Of a stretch of 64,000 nt of DNA, positions 11,701 to 22,555 are shown one piece after another. The notes under the pieces are model-generated. The model worked only from the letters and a program-made list of their open reading frames with translations, did no database searches and was not told the DNA's origin. The stretch spans positions 49,674,475-49,738,474 of the forward strand of contig NW_026622808.1 in NCBI RefSeq assembly GCF_023065955.2, given 5' to 3'. The stretch comes from Ursus arctos (Eukaryota > Chordata > Mammalia > Carnivora > Ursidae). The position numbers were made by a program, and so were the translations under genes. Within the stretch, counting starts at the first letter, position 1. Each line of letters begins with the position of its first letter.

Positions 11701-12949
11701 CAGATTGTTGAGTGAGTCCAATGTGGCCTGGACTGTAGCCCCCCCGCTTACCACCCCAGCCAGGCCTCCTGTGCCAGGTACAAATTACACAGCGGTGTGT
11801 GGTGGCTTAGCGCTACACACAGGCAGGGGCCAGACCCTGTGGGGCCTTGGAGCATGTGTAACGAACTGTGTTTTTATTGTAAGAGCAAGGAGAAGCAAGA
11901 AAATGGATGGGCGGATTCACATTTGCAGTGACCTCTCTGGCTGTTTACGGACCACAGAAAAACATCACCAACTTACAGAAATCCACTGTGAGTTAATTGT
12001 CCCCCCACCCCTTTCTTGGTGAGTCAGGCTTCCTCAGGAACCCAACTACGAAAATACCTTTTTTGGGTTAGAAGACTGGAACTCGGGGCAAAGCGGCTTC
12101 CGCTGCTCAGGAAGTATTTCCCTGCCTTTTTGGCTCTTGTGGGCCTTGCATGGTGCCCGGATTGGCAACGGTGCCCTCGACTCGATCTGAGGATCTCTGT
12201 TTTGGTGAACTTCTATTGCCAACCTTGCAGTTGATGGGTTTGGACGTAATTACTAACCTGTCTATTCCCTAGCTTGCTTATGTGTAGACTGAAATGTATT
12301 TTTCAAGATCTGTCCTAGCTCTAAAATTCTGTGATCAGCCAAGTTTTTTGGCTTTTCTCCTCCCTTCAGGAACTTGTGCTGAAACTATAGCTCTAGCTAG
12401 CTGAATCATGTTGGCACATTCGGGCACATTCCTACGTCCACACCTGCTGGTAGCCACCTTGCTTCGGAGAGAAACCAGAATGCCAAGGGATCTCCCAGAA
12501 CGATCCTTCGTTGCTGACCCCAGTTGGAAGAATATTGAGAATGAGTGGGTGTGGGGGAGGGGGGGTTGGAATCCTGAAGCTGCTTAACAATACACAAGGA
12601 GCTATATTATGAATTACTGTCACGTTTACATCAGCTGTCACCCTTTTCTCTCCCCTAGACCCCTTTGAATGTGTTTCTTCTCCGGGCCTCAGTTTATTCA
12701 TCTGTGCAATGGGACGGAAGCTATTTATCTTTGAACGCTCTGCTACAGGATTCTGTGATGGGGTTGTAAACCTTTTCACAACTGTCAATATTTCCAGTAG
12801 AATTTTTAACCATTACATTTATTTACTCAGTTACTTACGGAATAGGATGTATATGTATGTAGGTATATGTTTTTATCTCACAATAGAAAAACATATTGAA
12901 TGCTTTTGACTTGTTAAACTAGGTCCTATTTCCATCAAGGATAGAAAAC

Positions 12950-13040
12950 TACATTCCCTCTCTCCCTCTGTCCCCTCTCCCCCTCTCTGTCCTTCTCCCC
13001 TCCCTCTCTCTTCCTGCCTCCCTTCCTCCCACCCTTTCTC
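12950..13040. repeat. CT-rich low-complexity tract
   Basis: About 90 nt are almost pure pyrimidine on the + strand, built from CCTCTCTCCCTCTGTCCC-like units. Confidence 0.85.
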
Positions 13041-14252
13041 ATCCGGGGACTACCACTATATGAAACGCCACCCATCAGAGCCCAGCGGCAATTGTCCCCA
13101 CGATAGCTGGGGTAGCATATTTATGGGAGTTTTTGCCTAAAAGTTCCTGGGCTTTATTGTGACTGGCGTGATTAAGAGCCCAGCTGTTGCCTAAAAAACT
13201 TCACTCATCTCAGACGAGAACTGGCTCCCAAGTTCCTGCACTCACTGGAAAATGAAATTAAGCTCTAGAGGGTGGTGTATGTGTTTTATTTTCCTCCAAG
13301 TGCCAGCAGGTTCCAAGGCATTAGAGTGGTACAAATTTTACTCTTTGTTAGAATGGAATAGGCTTAAGAAGAATAAGGAAGAAAACCATTTCTGCTCTGA
13401 GTAACTTTGTTCATTTTTTCCAGCTTGGAAACTTGGTTACCTTCTAATTATAGATTGTGGCTGGGCGTGTTGTAAGCTAAAACCAGTTCTATAGGGCTGT
13501 GTGCTCTGTTCTTTTCCCTTGAGCATGAGCAACAGGAACAGGTGAAAAGCAAATTTGGAGTTGCTTGAGTCAGGCCTGGAGTTTTTGTTGTTCTTTGTCC
13601 TGGGTTTTATTTAGACATTCAGCGTAGATGCCTACTTTGCTTGTCCAGAGGAAAATAGACAAAGCTTGGCATACTTTTTATTATATATGCTTCACCTCAC
13701 GGATTATTTTAATAGGTATTCTAGAAAGAACTGAGTAGGATACTTTGCTAGTTTGCTACCAATCAACCATCTTTTATTTGCAGTTTATGCAAAGCAGTTT
13801 CCTTAACCTTGAACCTTCCACTCTATAGTTTTTTGCATTAATGTTGATCTTTGCTTTTCTTTACAGCTCAAAATATTTGGGTGAAACTAATAAACAAATG
13901 GGAATAAACTACCCATGATGCTACTACCCAGTATAACTGCTCTAGTCTTTCAGTATAACTTCTTTCGGAATCTTTTGAGTGCTAGGAATGAGATTTATTA
14001 ATCGGTGACAGTTTCTGGGCCTCTCCACTCAGTTTCCTTACCACCTGCTAAAAAAGATTTTGCTTTTGCCCTGTCCAGTTCTTCCCTTCTCCAGGCCTAT
14101 AATTGTCTTTCCCAGATCTGGGCAGAAGGTACGGCATAACCCAGATAAAATTTTAAAACAGAAAAAGTACAGAGTGACTCTGTGGACCTAGATGATAAAG
14201 AACTGGTGAAGGACAGACAGAATAGTTCAATTGCTGGATGCTGGGAAGGCTT

Positions 14253-14304
14253 GCAGGAGGGGGGTGGTGCATGTTGCTGCAGGAGGGGGGTGGTGCACGT
14301 TGCC
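14253..14304 (+). repeat. 26-bp tandem duplication
   Basis: A unit starting 'gcaggaggggggtggtgca' occurs at 14253-14278 and again at 14279-14304 with about two substitutions. A partial third 'caggagg' follows. Confidence 0.85.
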
Positions 14305-14865
14305 ACAGGAGGACCTGGAGAATTGGCAGGGAACCAAGGTTCGGGTGGGAGAAGGAAAAGCTTCGCTGTGGCATATGAATTGCAATTGCATTAATGTTGT
14401 TGGAGAGATGATGGAGGTAAAGATGGGCGGTTGTAGCTGGCTTGTGCCAAGCCTGGGTCATAGACTAGGGAGCAGTTGCTTTTATATTTTTATATTTTCC
14501 TTCCTTATATGTTTATTTCTGATTACAAAATAATGTACGAATTATAAAAAATTTCCACTTCTCGGCTACATAACATATATAAATCCACCTAACAGAAAAT
14601 GGATTGATTACTTTTACCCACTCGATATATTACTAATATCTTTCCATAGTATTGAGTACCGAGCTGCACATACCACCTCTAGCAAATTGGTGGCTATATA
14701 CGTTATTTCAAAAAGTTTTTAATCATAAATACCACTCGTGAAGATTGTTACAACCCAGTCTTTGCATGTATATTTATTTCCTTCGACTCTGTTCTGAGGA
14801 GGAGATTTATTGCCTGGAAGGGGATGAATATTTGCAAGAGTTTTGAATGAAATAAGAAACTTACT

Positions 14866-15054
14866 GGGGTGCCTGGGTGGCTCAGTCGTTAAGCGTCTGC
14901 GTTTGGCTCAGGGCGTGATCCCGGCGTTATGGGATCGAGCCCCGCATCAGGCTCCTCTGCTGTGAGCCTGCTTCTTCCTCTCCCACTCCCTCTGCTTGTG
15001 TTCCCTCTCTCGCCGGCTGTCTCTCTCTCTGTCAAATAAATAAATAAAATCTTA
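14866..15054 (+). mobile_element. SINEC
   Basis: It has head 'ggtgcctgggtggctcag', middle 'cggcgttatgggatcgagc' and tail 'caaataaataaataaaatctt'. It is flanked by 'aagaaacttact' on both sides. Confidence 0.95.
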
Positions 15055-16329
15055 AAGAAACTTACTATTACAGGGTTTAACTCTAAATTATGTCCTGCTA
15101 TACTACTCTTACCACTGTTTAATTCCATGCACTGTAATAGGAATTTCTAACTTTTCCAAAGCAGTTTCACATGGATTGTATCCCTGATTTTGCCCATTAA
15201 GGTACTTGATACTTCTACTCTTATTTGAAACTATTTCAGATAGCTTTTGTGTTTCAGAAGGCAGGATCAGAGCTAAAAGGTAAAGGGGTTTTTAAAGAAG
15301 AATCTTCGTTATCCCGAATATGAACCCTACAATGAGTGTAAATCCTTCATCTGTTCTATTTCAGAGAAAGTAAGCTCTTGGCATCACCTCCCATTCCCGT
15401 TTTCCCCCATCCCTCATTTCCAAATCCGTCACGTTGATATTCAGAGTGTGATGAAAACACCCTGACCCTCATTGTCCTTCCCAAGGAAAATGCTTGTTAA
15501 GCCTGTTGTGAGGGTAAAAGGTTAGTAACTCACGGTACTTGCTGACCACAAATGTCATATTAAGGTCTCTGTGTACACAGTGGGTTCGGGTGGCAGTGGA
15601 GGCCACAACACCCAGTCCTTCTCACTTACGAAATACTCCGTAGCTTTCCTCTTTCTTATCAACAGTAGTGTAACCTTTGGCTTATGAAACAGTGAAGCCG
15701 GAGACTCTGTGCTTGGAAATCTCAGTGACGACCCACCTCCTAATGACACTTTCGGCCCTTTTAAAGAATTATAATGGAGTCTCTGTGCCAGGAGTCGTAG
15801 ACTCAGCTGCCTCCGTGGGCCAGGCCGGTTATGTAAGAGAGCAGTGCAGGGCAGCTGCGAGACGGGCAGTGATGAATGGTGGCTCAGTGAGGGCCTCTGT
15901 GTCAGCGATGCAGTAGATGGGGGTGGGGACACGGGGCTAATTGGAGAGCGTCTGTTCTATCTGGAAGAGAAGGTGCTTCAGCCAGTCGTCGACATGTGGA
16001 AAAGTGTTGTTAGAGTTTCTCGTTTACAGGAGAAGCTAGAAATCCCAAGTTGTATGGATTTTTTCCACACGTTGGGATTCAAATAAAATTTTTTTAAACA
16101 CTGTACCATCCAAACACCAATGTGACGATAGACTGGGTCTGGCCCATGGAGGCCATCATGGGACCTCTACATAGATCCGTTGTGGCAGCTTCTATGAGGA
16201 TTTAAAGAAACCCGAAGAGCTGGGAAGACACGTGAGCGCTGTCCTGTTCACAGTGTGTGATGTAGTGAAGCAAAACAGCCCCTCCGAAAGAGGCGGTCTC
16301 TTTTTAAATTTTAAAAGTTGCTTAACTCT

Positions 16330-17005
16330 TCGCCGCATTTGCTGTGAGCATGAAGAACGTTCTCTGCAATCGGACTGTCGATGTTCCAGCAAATGTCAGT
16401 ATCGCTCTGCGGGGACACACGGTGATCGAGAAAGGCCCCACAGGATCCTGTGGGGGGCGTCAGTCACATCAGTGTAGACACTCCGGCTCCTTGGAAGGAG
16501 AAAGAAGAGGCTCAGGGTTGACAAACGTGGGGGAGGAGAAAGGGACAGGCTCCTGTTCGCACCATCTGTGGTCACGTACAAAACGTGATCAAGGGCGTTG
16601 CCCTGGGCATCTCCGCCTATGCAGCTTCCCCGGCAATGTCGTTATCCGGAAGAATGGTTCTCTTGCTGAAATCCAAAATCTCGTGGGTGAAAACTACATC
16701 CGCAGGGTTCGGAGGAGGCCAGGCCTTGCTTGTCGGTGTCCCAAGCTCGGGAGAATGAGTTCATTCGTGCAGGAAGCGACATTGAACATGTATCAAGTTC
16801 AGCTGCTCCGGTTCAGCAAACCGCAACGGTTGGAAACAAAGATACGAACGAAAAGTCTGGATGGTACCTGTGTTTATGAAAAAGGAACCGTTCAGCACCG
16901 TGATGAGTAAGACCGAAGTTGTCCAGCTATAGAATCAGCAAGATGCCAGATGATTCCTCAGACTTATTTGTGATATGTTTTAAAATGCAATGAAAACCCT
17001 GTATG
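16330..17005 (+). pseudogene. RPL9: RPL9 processed pseudogene (large ribosomal subunit protein uL6)
   Basis: From an ATG at 16350 the reading MKNVLCNRTVDVPANVSIAL parallels the start of ribosomal protein L9. The middle part is out of frame. The C-terminal third returns in frame with [20 protein letters not shown], then [10 protein letters not shown], and ends CVYEKGTVQHRDE with TAA at 16908-16910. The following 'aagatgccagatgattcctcag...ttgtgatatg' resembles the RPL9 3'UTR. It has no introns, so it is an mRNA-derived copy. The frame is broken at least twice and no poly(A) tail or target-site duplication remains, so the insertion is old. It lies sense to ARL6IP5, entirely within intron 1, and ends about 300 nt before exon 2. 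It is very unlikely to encode a working protein. Confidence 0.9.
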
Positions 17006-17104
17006 GATTTTGTGGGGGGGAAATGTCTTTGAAAATTGTGGGCCTCCAGTAAGATGGACTGACCAGTTTGGTGGGAGTCCGACTTCCCAAGTGTCAATCT
17101 TGGC

Positions 17105-17245
17105 TCCCACTATTTTCTCACCTCCATGCCTCAGTTTCTTCATTTGAGAAATGAATTAACAGTATCTACCTCATTGTGTTATGAGGATTAAATGAGACAA
17201 TTTAGATAAAATGCTAAGTACTCAGAGTGTGACTTGACTCCTCCT
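17105..17245 (+). mobile_element. MIR relic next to ARL6IP5 exon 2
   Basis: MIR landmarks 'catgcctcagtttcttcattt', 'ctacctcattgtgttatgagg' and 'attaaatgagac' are present. The relic ends about 70 nt before the exon 2 acceptor. Confidence 0.8.
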
Positions 17246-17315
17246 CACCGTCCTCATCTTCACATCCTGCCGCTGTCGGTGCTGACCTAGCCTCCCTCTT
17301 TTCTTCTTATTCCAG

Positions 17316-17533
17316 ATTCCTGAGCCCCTTCAACATGATCCTTGGAGGCATTGTAGTGGTGCTCGTGTTCACGGGGTTCGTGTGGGCAGCCCACAACAAA
17401 GACGTCCTCCGCCGGATGAAGAAGCAGTATCCCACGACATTTGTCATGGTGGTCATGTTGGCTAGCTACTTCCTCATATCCATGTTCGGGGGAGTCATGG
17501 TCTTCGTGTTTGGCATCACTTTTCCTTTGTTGC
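17316..17533 (+). CDS. ARL6IP5: ARL6IP5 coding exon 2, residues 59-132
   Basis: The acceptor is 'ttcttcttattccag'. The first base A completes Gly59, followed by [20 protein letters not shown]. The exon holds the second half of hydrophobic hairpin 1 and a short charged cytosolic loop (about residues 83-97: [15 protein letters not shown]). It ends with most of hydrophobic hairpin 2 ([18 protein letters not shown] onward). This hairpin-loop-hairpin plan is the PRA1 domain. The donor is GTAAGT at 17534. The exon leaves phase +1 (a single C), completed to CTG (Leu132) by exon 3. Its 218 nt keep the frame with 176 nt before and 173 nt after (567 nt in total). Confidence 0.97.
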
Positions 17534-18294
17534 GTAAGTGAACCTCAGTCTTCTTTTCTTGTGCCATTAAAAAAAAAAAGTAGGAGAGGTTGTTCATTGG
17601 GAATTACCTAACCTGTTCTTTATGTGCTTTGGCATGTCTGCAAAAGTATCAGAATTTTCCGCCACAGCAGATCAAGGCCTGATGGTTCACTAATTCCGCA
17701 GGTGTATATTGAGTGCCTGCTCTCTGCCAGACACTCTTCAGGGGATGCAACATTGCACAAAAGAAATACAAGTCCCAAGTCCCATGGCAAGAAATTTGCA
17801 CAGCCTCCAACAGCCTCCAGATTTGTCGAATATTCGAGTCTGTTCTCAGTCTTTAAGTGCCATTCATACTGTCATGACACAGAATGAATGTATTTCATTT
17901 GGAAGTAAACTATTTAGTCTCTGCTTACTCATAAATCATGTTTAGTGTCAGAGTGCCCTAAGTCTGTAAGAATAATTGGCCCAGAATACAGTTACCAAAT
18001 ACTCCGATTTTGGTGGAGAGAACTAGATGTTTTTTAAATTTTACATGCATCATTTACTGAGATCCCAAACACTTGAAACCTGCAATAGAGAACAGATATA
18101 ATCCCAGTCTCATCAGCAGAAATCTAATTAAAATTCTATTGTACTAAGTGACAGGAAGATCCCTTTAACTTTTAATAGCATTTCGCATGTGCATTTATTT
18201 CATTAAATAAAATCAGTTGCTTGTTTGGGGTGATGTTAGATTAAGCCCAGAATACTTATGGATGAATCCCACACCTTATTGGACGAAATATTTG

Positions 18295-18402
18295 TTTTTG
18301 TTTTTAAATATTTAAGTAAACTCTGTACCCAATGTGGGGCTCGAACTCATGACCCTGAGATTAATAGTCCCATGCTCTTCCAACTGAGCCAGCCAGGCGC
18401 TC
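18295..18402 (-). mobile_element. short SINEC
   Basis: It is flanked by a 20-bp duplication 'cttattggacgaaatatttg' (18275-18294) and 18403-18422 with one mismatch. Inside are 'gtggggctcgaactcatgacc' and the inverted head 'gagccagccaggcgc'. Confidence 0.95.
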
Positions 18403-18691
18403 CTTATTGGACAAAATATTTGATTCAGCAAATTCAGACTTTTTGAAATGAAGTTTTCCTTATGTGCTAGAGACTTAGTATTTTAAAGATTCTGCTTTGA
18501 CACACAGCTTGTTAACTTCAGTACCTTTCCACATCAGGGCCTGAGACAGGCCAGTGTAATGAAATAGATCATAGGTAGAGAGTGAAGGGTCCAGAGTTCT
18601 ATTCCTAGACCTGCTAGAAACCAGCCATGTGATTTGGATCAGGTATCATACATGGGATGCAGTTCACTCATCTATAAAATAAGGAAATTAG

Positions 18692-18887
18692 GAGCTCCTG
18701 GGTGGCACAGCGGTTAAGCGTCTGCCTTCGGCTCAGGGCGTGATCCTGGCGTTATGGGATCGAGCCCCACATCAGGCTCCTCCACTATGAGCCTGCTTCT
18801 TCCTCTCCCACCCCCCCGCTTGTGTTCCCTCTCTCGCTGGCTATCTCTATCTCTGTCGAAAAAAAAAATAAAATCTTAAAAAAAAAA
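18692..18887 (+). mobile_element. SINEC, 'gcacagcggttaagcg' variant
   Basis: It is flanked by a perfect 17-bp target-site duplication 'taaaataaggaaattag' at 18675-18691 and 18888-18904. The perfect duplication and intact body suggest a relatively recent insertion. The 'gttatgggatcgagccc' core is the variant I associate with bears and panda. Confidence 0.96.
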
Positions 18888-19957
18888 TAAAATAAGGAAA
18901 TTAGACAGGATTAGTGACTCTTAGTCCTTGATGATTGTCAGAATCATACAGGATACTTTTAAAAAATACAGATTACCCAGCCATATCCCTTAGAGATGCT
19001 GATTCTGCGAGTTGACAGGGGTGCTCCCCAAACCTGTATTTTTAGAAAGCTCCTCTGGGGTTTCCAAAGGCCAGTCTAGGCTGGGGGTCTCCAGATAGAA
19101 TGCTCATCAGTATTTCTCAAAATGAGGGTCCAAGGTCACATATGTGAGAATCATCCCAAGTGAATATTGGCTTTTTACATCAGGGAACTTTACCTCAGTC
19201 TTACTGGTCTGAATTTTGGGTGGTGGAGACCTGGAATTTGCCTCTTTTTAACAGGCTCTCTTGGTGAATTATATGTGCGTAGAAGTTTGAAAATCCCTGA
19301 TGGAGATCACCCGCTGTGCCTGTTTAAAATACAGATTCCCAGGCCCCTCCCTTTATGGTTCTGTTCGGGAGGTCCAGGAGAGGGGCCAGGGAATGTTTCT
19401 TAGTAAACAAACGTGAGTAATTCTAAGTGATGAAGCGAATTTGGGGAGCCTTGGGGTACCTGAGATCTATAGAACCATTAGTTTTTATCTATACCTCCAT
19501 ACCCAGCACTTTGGAAAACTACCCCTCCGGAGGCCCGTTGTAGGTGGACTTCACCCGCATGCTTCCTGCAGGAAGATAATCTGTGAGCAGAGCATGAGTT
19601 CCTTTCTGGAAAACTTGGTGTAAGTCGGGTTTTATGTACATTGGAATCCTGTTGATTCACTGTGACGTTCAAGGCATTTAAGTAGCAGCAGAAAGGTATC
19701 CAGGGGTATCAAGCGAGAGGGTGTGGTTGCCAGATTCGGGTCCTTCCTGCCGAATACTTTTTCCTTCACACACAAAGAACACTTAATACCTGACTTTGCG
19801 AAGAAGAGCTTCAGACCAAGTCCAAGGATCCGTTTGAGGACTTGAACCCGTTAGAGACGGACCGCTCTACAGCTAACTGAGGCGGTTTCCCCAAAGTGTG
19901 AAGACAGGGAGCGTAAGGTTGTTGCTTCTGTGCTAATCGGGTCTCGCTTCCCCGCAG

Positions 19958-20130
19958 TGATGTTCATCCACGCATCCTTGCGACTCCGGAACCTCAAGAA
20001 CAAACTGGAGAATAAAATGGAGGGAATAGGCTTGAAGAGGACACCGATGGGCATTGTCCTCGATGCCCTAGAACAGCAGGAAGAAAACGTCTCCAGGATC
20101 GCTGACTATATCAGCAAAGTGAAGGAGTAA
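19958..20130 (+). CDS. ARL6IP5: ARL6IP5 coding exon 3, residues 132-188 and stop
   Basis: It starts TG after the acceptor AG at 19957 and completes Leu132, giving [20 protein letters not shown]. The end of hydrophobic hairpin 2 is followed by a basic then acidic cytosolic tail ([19 protein letters not shown], then LDALEQQEE) ending ISKVKE with TAA at 20128-20130. The C-terminal tail of about 50 residues is typical for this family. The last 20 residues ([10 protein letters not shown] region) differ from my memory of the human protein at a few positions, as expected between orders. Confidence 0.97.
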
Positions 20131-20403
20131 CTACCGCTGACCTGCTGACAGGGCTGCGGCAGAAGTCAAGTTGGTTTGCCCTTATCCAGACCTACTTCCC
20201 ATTTGTGTTCTCGAAATAGGAGGTGCCTGTACCATCCACCTCCCTGGGGCAGCATGCATGTATAGGCCCAACTGTTCACATCTCCGACGTGACAGAGGGA
20301 AGCCCTCAGAAACCACGAGAAAACTACCCTCCTAGTATGCCTGACGTGTCGAGTGTGTTTATGCAAACTGATAGGAAATGGATCACACTTATTTCTGTAG
20401 AGA

Positions 20404-20409
20404 AATAAA
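20404..20409 (+). terminator. ARL6IP5: proximal poly(A) signal AATAAA of ARL6IP5
   Basis: A perfect AATAAA lies 273 nt after the stop, followed within 30 nt by 'ctgcattgtacagc'. It could give a short mRNA isoform. Confidence 0.5.
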
Positions 20410-21553
20410 CAGAATTCTGCATTGTACAGCAACAGTACTGTTAACTTGTAGGAAAAAACTAATTGTAAAGTATCAATGCAATATGAGTAAATGAAAAAAA
20501 ACCTGTTAAAGTAGACGTCACACGTTAGCCTGTTTTAATCCCCCCCCCCACCCCGCCCCAGTGTCCTCCTCCAAAACTACTCCTGGGACTATATGTACGG
20601 TCTAAGCTAGTTTAGCTTTTATTATTCTTCTTTTAGAATCAAAGATGATCTGTATTTTGCCGCCTGTTTGACATGCAGTGGAAACTGGATAAACCAGTTG
20701 TTTTTATTTTGTTTACGAATATAAAGATAGCTGTTTAGGAGAATACTTTGTCCAATTTTTGTAAATTTTTGAAAATGCTAGTAATGCCTTTTCACTAGCA
20801 GGTATTTGTTGCAACCTAAATGTCATCTTCCTTAAGGTTATAGCTACATAACCTATATTATTCTTGACAGTCTTGTTAAAAAAAGCAACAACAAAAATGA
20901 AACTTGGGTTCTGTTTATATTGCACATTTTGTGTTGTCTTGACAAAAAGGTGTCCAAGATAATGTTTCCTATATTTTTTTCACTGTTTAGTTTTTAACTG
21001 GAACGTTTAGAAAGAAGGAAATCAATGTACATTGTGTTGATTTCTTAGGGGCACAAAGAGAACAATAATGGTTGATCTTTTGAAATCTGAAAGGCATCTG
21101 TAGATGACCAAGCAAAAAGACTTATGAAAATGGGAGTCATCGGTGGCTTCTGCACTTCATAAAAATGTTAGATAGCACTGGTTACAACCGTATGTTTCCA
21201 TGGATAGGCATTAGAATCAAGATAGCATGAGTTTATATATCCTGTTACTTTCTCCCTTTTATTTCTCATGTATTTAGAAATAGATACACAATGTTTTGCT
21301 TGCCAGTTGAGTGATTTCATAGATGAACAGAAAACATTTGGGTTTCCCTAACACTGAATTATGAAGACAACTGGAGCAGTACTTACTGAAGACTCTCTGT
21401 ACGCCCTAAAATAAGAGGCAACAGCATATGCTGCTCCTGATTCGTCTTGCGTTTTAATTTCTCAGCCAACCTGCAGCCTTCATCTCCAGCACAGTGATAG
21501 CACCATGACTTCGTAGACGTGGTGTCAAGTTTGTACCTTACCCAAATACGGAG

Positions 21554-21559
21554 AATAAA
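21554..21559 (+). terminator. ARL6IP5: distal poly(A) signal AATAAA of ARL6IP5
   Basis: A perfect AATAAA with a GT-rich stretch 20-40 nt downstream. The cleavage site is predicted around 21570-21585, inside the predicted end of the opposite LMOD3 transcript. Confidence 0.65.
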
Positions 21560-21574
21560 ATTTATCAAAGATTT

Positions 21575-21580
21575 TTTATT
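21575..21580 (-). terminator. LMOD3: candidate distal poly(A) signal of LMOD3
   Basis: The + strand 'tttatt' is AATAAA on the - strand. It lies only 15 nt to the right of the ARL6IP5 signal. Cleavage would fall near 21550-21560. Confidence 0.55.
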
Positions 21581-21696
21581 TGTGAGACTTTGTTTAATGC
21601 ACATCTGTTGCTAACTATCTGGGATACGTGGTGACAGCCCTCTAAACGACGAGGACGTGCTATACGGCCAAAAGCACTCCGCTGGTGCTTCAAATA

Positions 21697-22177
21697 CAGT
21701 AGTCTCTCCCCGCCCCCCAGGTCCCCATCCATGCTTTTGCTTTCCATGGTTTCAGTGACCTGCAGTCAGCCTCGGTCCAGACGCAGATGATCCTCCTTCT
21801 GACACATCATCAGGGGGTCCAGGGTAGACAAACACTACATCACAATGCCTACGCCATTCCCCTCATTTCATCTCCACAGGAGGCATTTTTCTCATTTCAC
21901 GCCATCACAGAAGAAGGGTGAGTACGTACAAGATAATTTTGAGAGACCACATTCACATAACTTTTATTACAGCATATTATTATTGTTCTAGTCTATTATT
22001 AGTTCTCGTGGTTAATCTCTGTGCCTAATTTATGAATCAAGCTTTGTCGTAGACGCGTACAGGAAAAAACAGTGTATATGTAGGGGGTTCAGTACTGTCT
22101 GTGGTTTCAGGCATCCACTGGGGTTCTTGGAACATATCCCCACTGGATAAGGGGTGGGGGAAACTATGGTACTGTTT
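21697..22177. mobile_element. Tigger-type (TcMar) non-autonomous DNA transposon relic
   Basis: Similar inverted ends are seen: 'acagtagtctctccccgcc' on the left and 'ggggtgggggaaactatggtactg' on the right. The interior contains 'gtggtttcaggcatccactgggg', 'acttttattacagcat' and 'cagatgatcctccttctgac', which belong to the family with ends CAGTAGTCCCCCCTTATCC. The exact subfamily is not assigned. It sits inside the predicted LMOD3 3'UTR. Confidence 0.75.
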
Positions 22178-22438
22178 AATAATACTTTAATACTTTATTA
22201 ATTTCCAGCCAGAATAAAATTGAATTCTAATGGGATCCTTTTTTAAACCTGACATATTTGAGCCCTCTCCATTTTCTACATGAATTCTGTAGACCGAGTA
22301 CAATCTATTTGGGAAAAGTGACAACTTAAAGAAAAAATATGCTCATTATATTACTAACGGTTGGTGGTCAGTTCTGGAAGGAAAATAATATAAAAATGTA
22401 GCATGTAAGAGCTGTAAATTATTGCATTATAAAAACAA

Positions 22439-22555
22439 GGGGCGCCTGGCTGTCTCGGTCAGTAGAGCATGTGACTCTTGATCTCAGGGTTGTGAGTTCA
22501 AGCCCCATGTTGGGTGTAGACATTACGTAAAAATAAAATTGTAAAAAAAAATTTA
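22439..22555 (+). mobile_element. short SINEC
   Basis: Head 'ggggcgcctggctgtctc', middle 'ttgtgagttcaagccccatg', A-rich tail. It is antisense to LMOD3, in its predicted 3'UTR. Confidence 0.9.

Larger units (their letters stand above)
1922..17315 (+). other. ARL6IP5: ARL6IP5 intron 1 (15.4 kb)
   Basis: The donor is GTAAGT at 1922 and the acceptor is 'cttcttattccag' ending at 17315. The intron contains three SINECs, several MIR, L2, MER20 and MER5 relics, an RPL9 processed pseudogene, a C13-14 tract near 2183-2196 and long stretches with no recognised element (for example 9.3-11.2 kb and 13.0-14.8 kb). No additional exon or RNA gene was recognised. Confidence 0.85.
17534..19957 (+). other. ARL6IP5: ARL6IP5 intron 2 (2.4 kb)
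   Basis: The intron runs from donor GTAAGT to acceptor 'cgcttccccgcag'. It contains two SINECs in opposite orientation, and MIR-like (about 18545-18690) and MER5-like (about 18905-19420) relics. No further exon was seen. Confidence 0.85.
20131..21580 (+). other. ARL6IP5: ARL6IP5 3'UTR (predicted)
   Basis: AT-rich sequence follows the stop. It contains a C/A-rich tract at about 20540-20561. Two candidate poly(A) signals exist: a proximal AATAAA at 20404-20409 (short UTR of about 0.3 kb) and a distal AATAAA at 21554-21559 (UTR of about 1.45 kb). The distal one is followed by GT-rich 'tttgtgagactttgttt', typical of a cleavage downstream element. The extent is inferred. Confidence 0.65.

Noticed and set aside
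11399..12234. Three consecutive + strand ORFs of 72-105 aa
   Set aside because: They lie partly in an old interspersed repeat, show no domain, and lack splice or start context.
14866..15054. tRNA gene
   Set aside because: The SINEC heads resemble a tRNA (A and B box-like parts), but each has a SINE body, an A-rich tail and target duplications and no proper cloverleaf, so they are retroposons.
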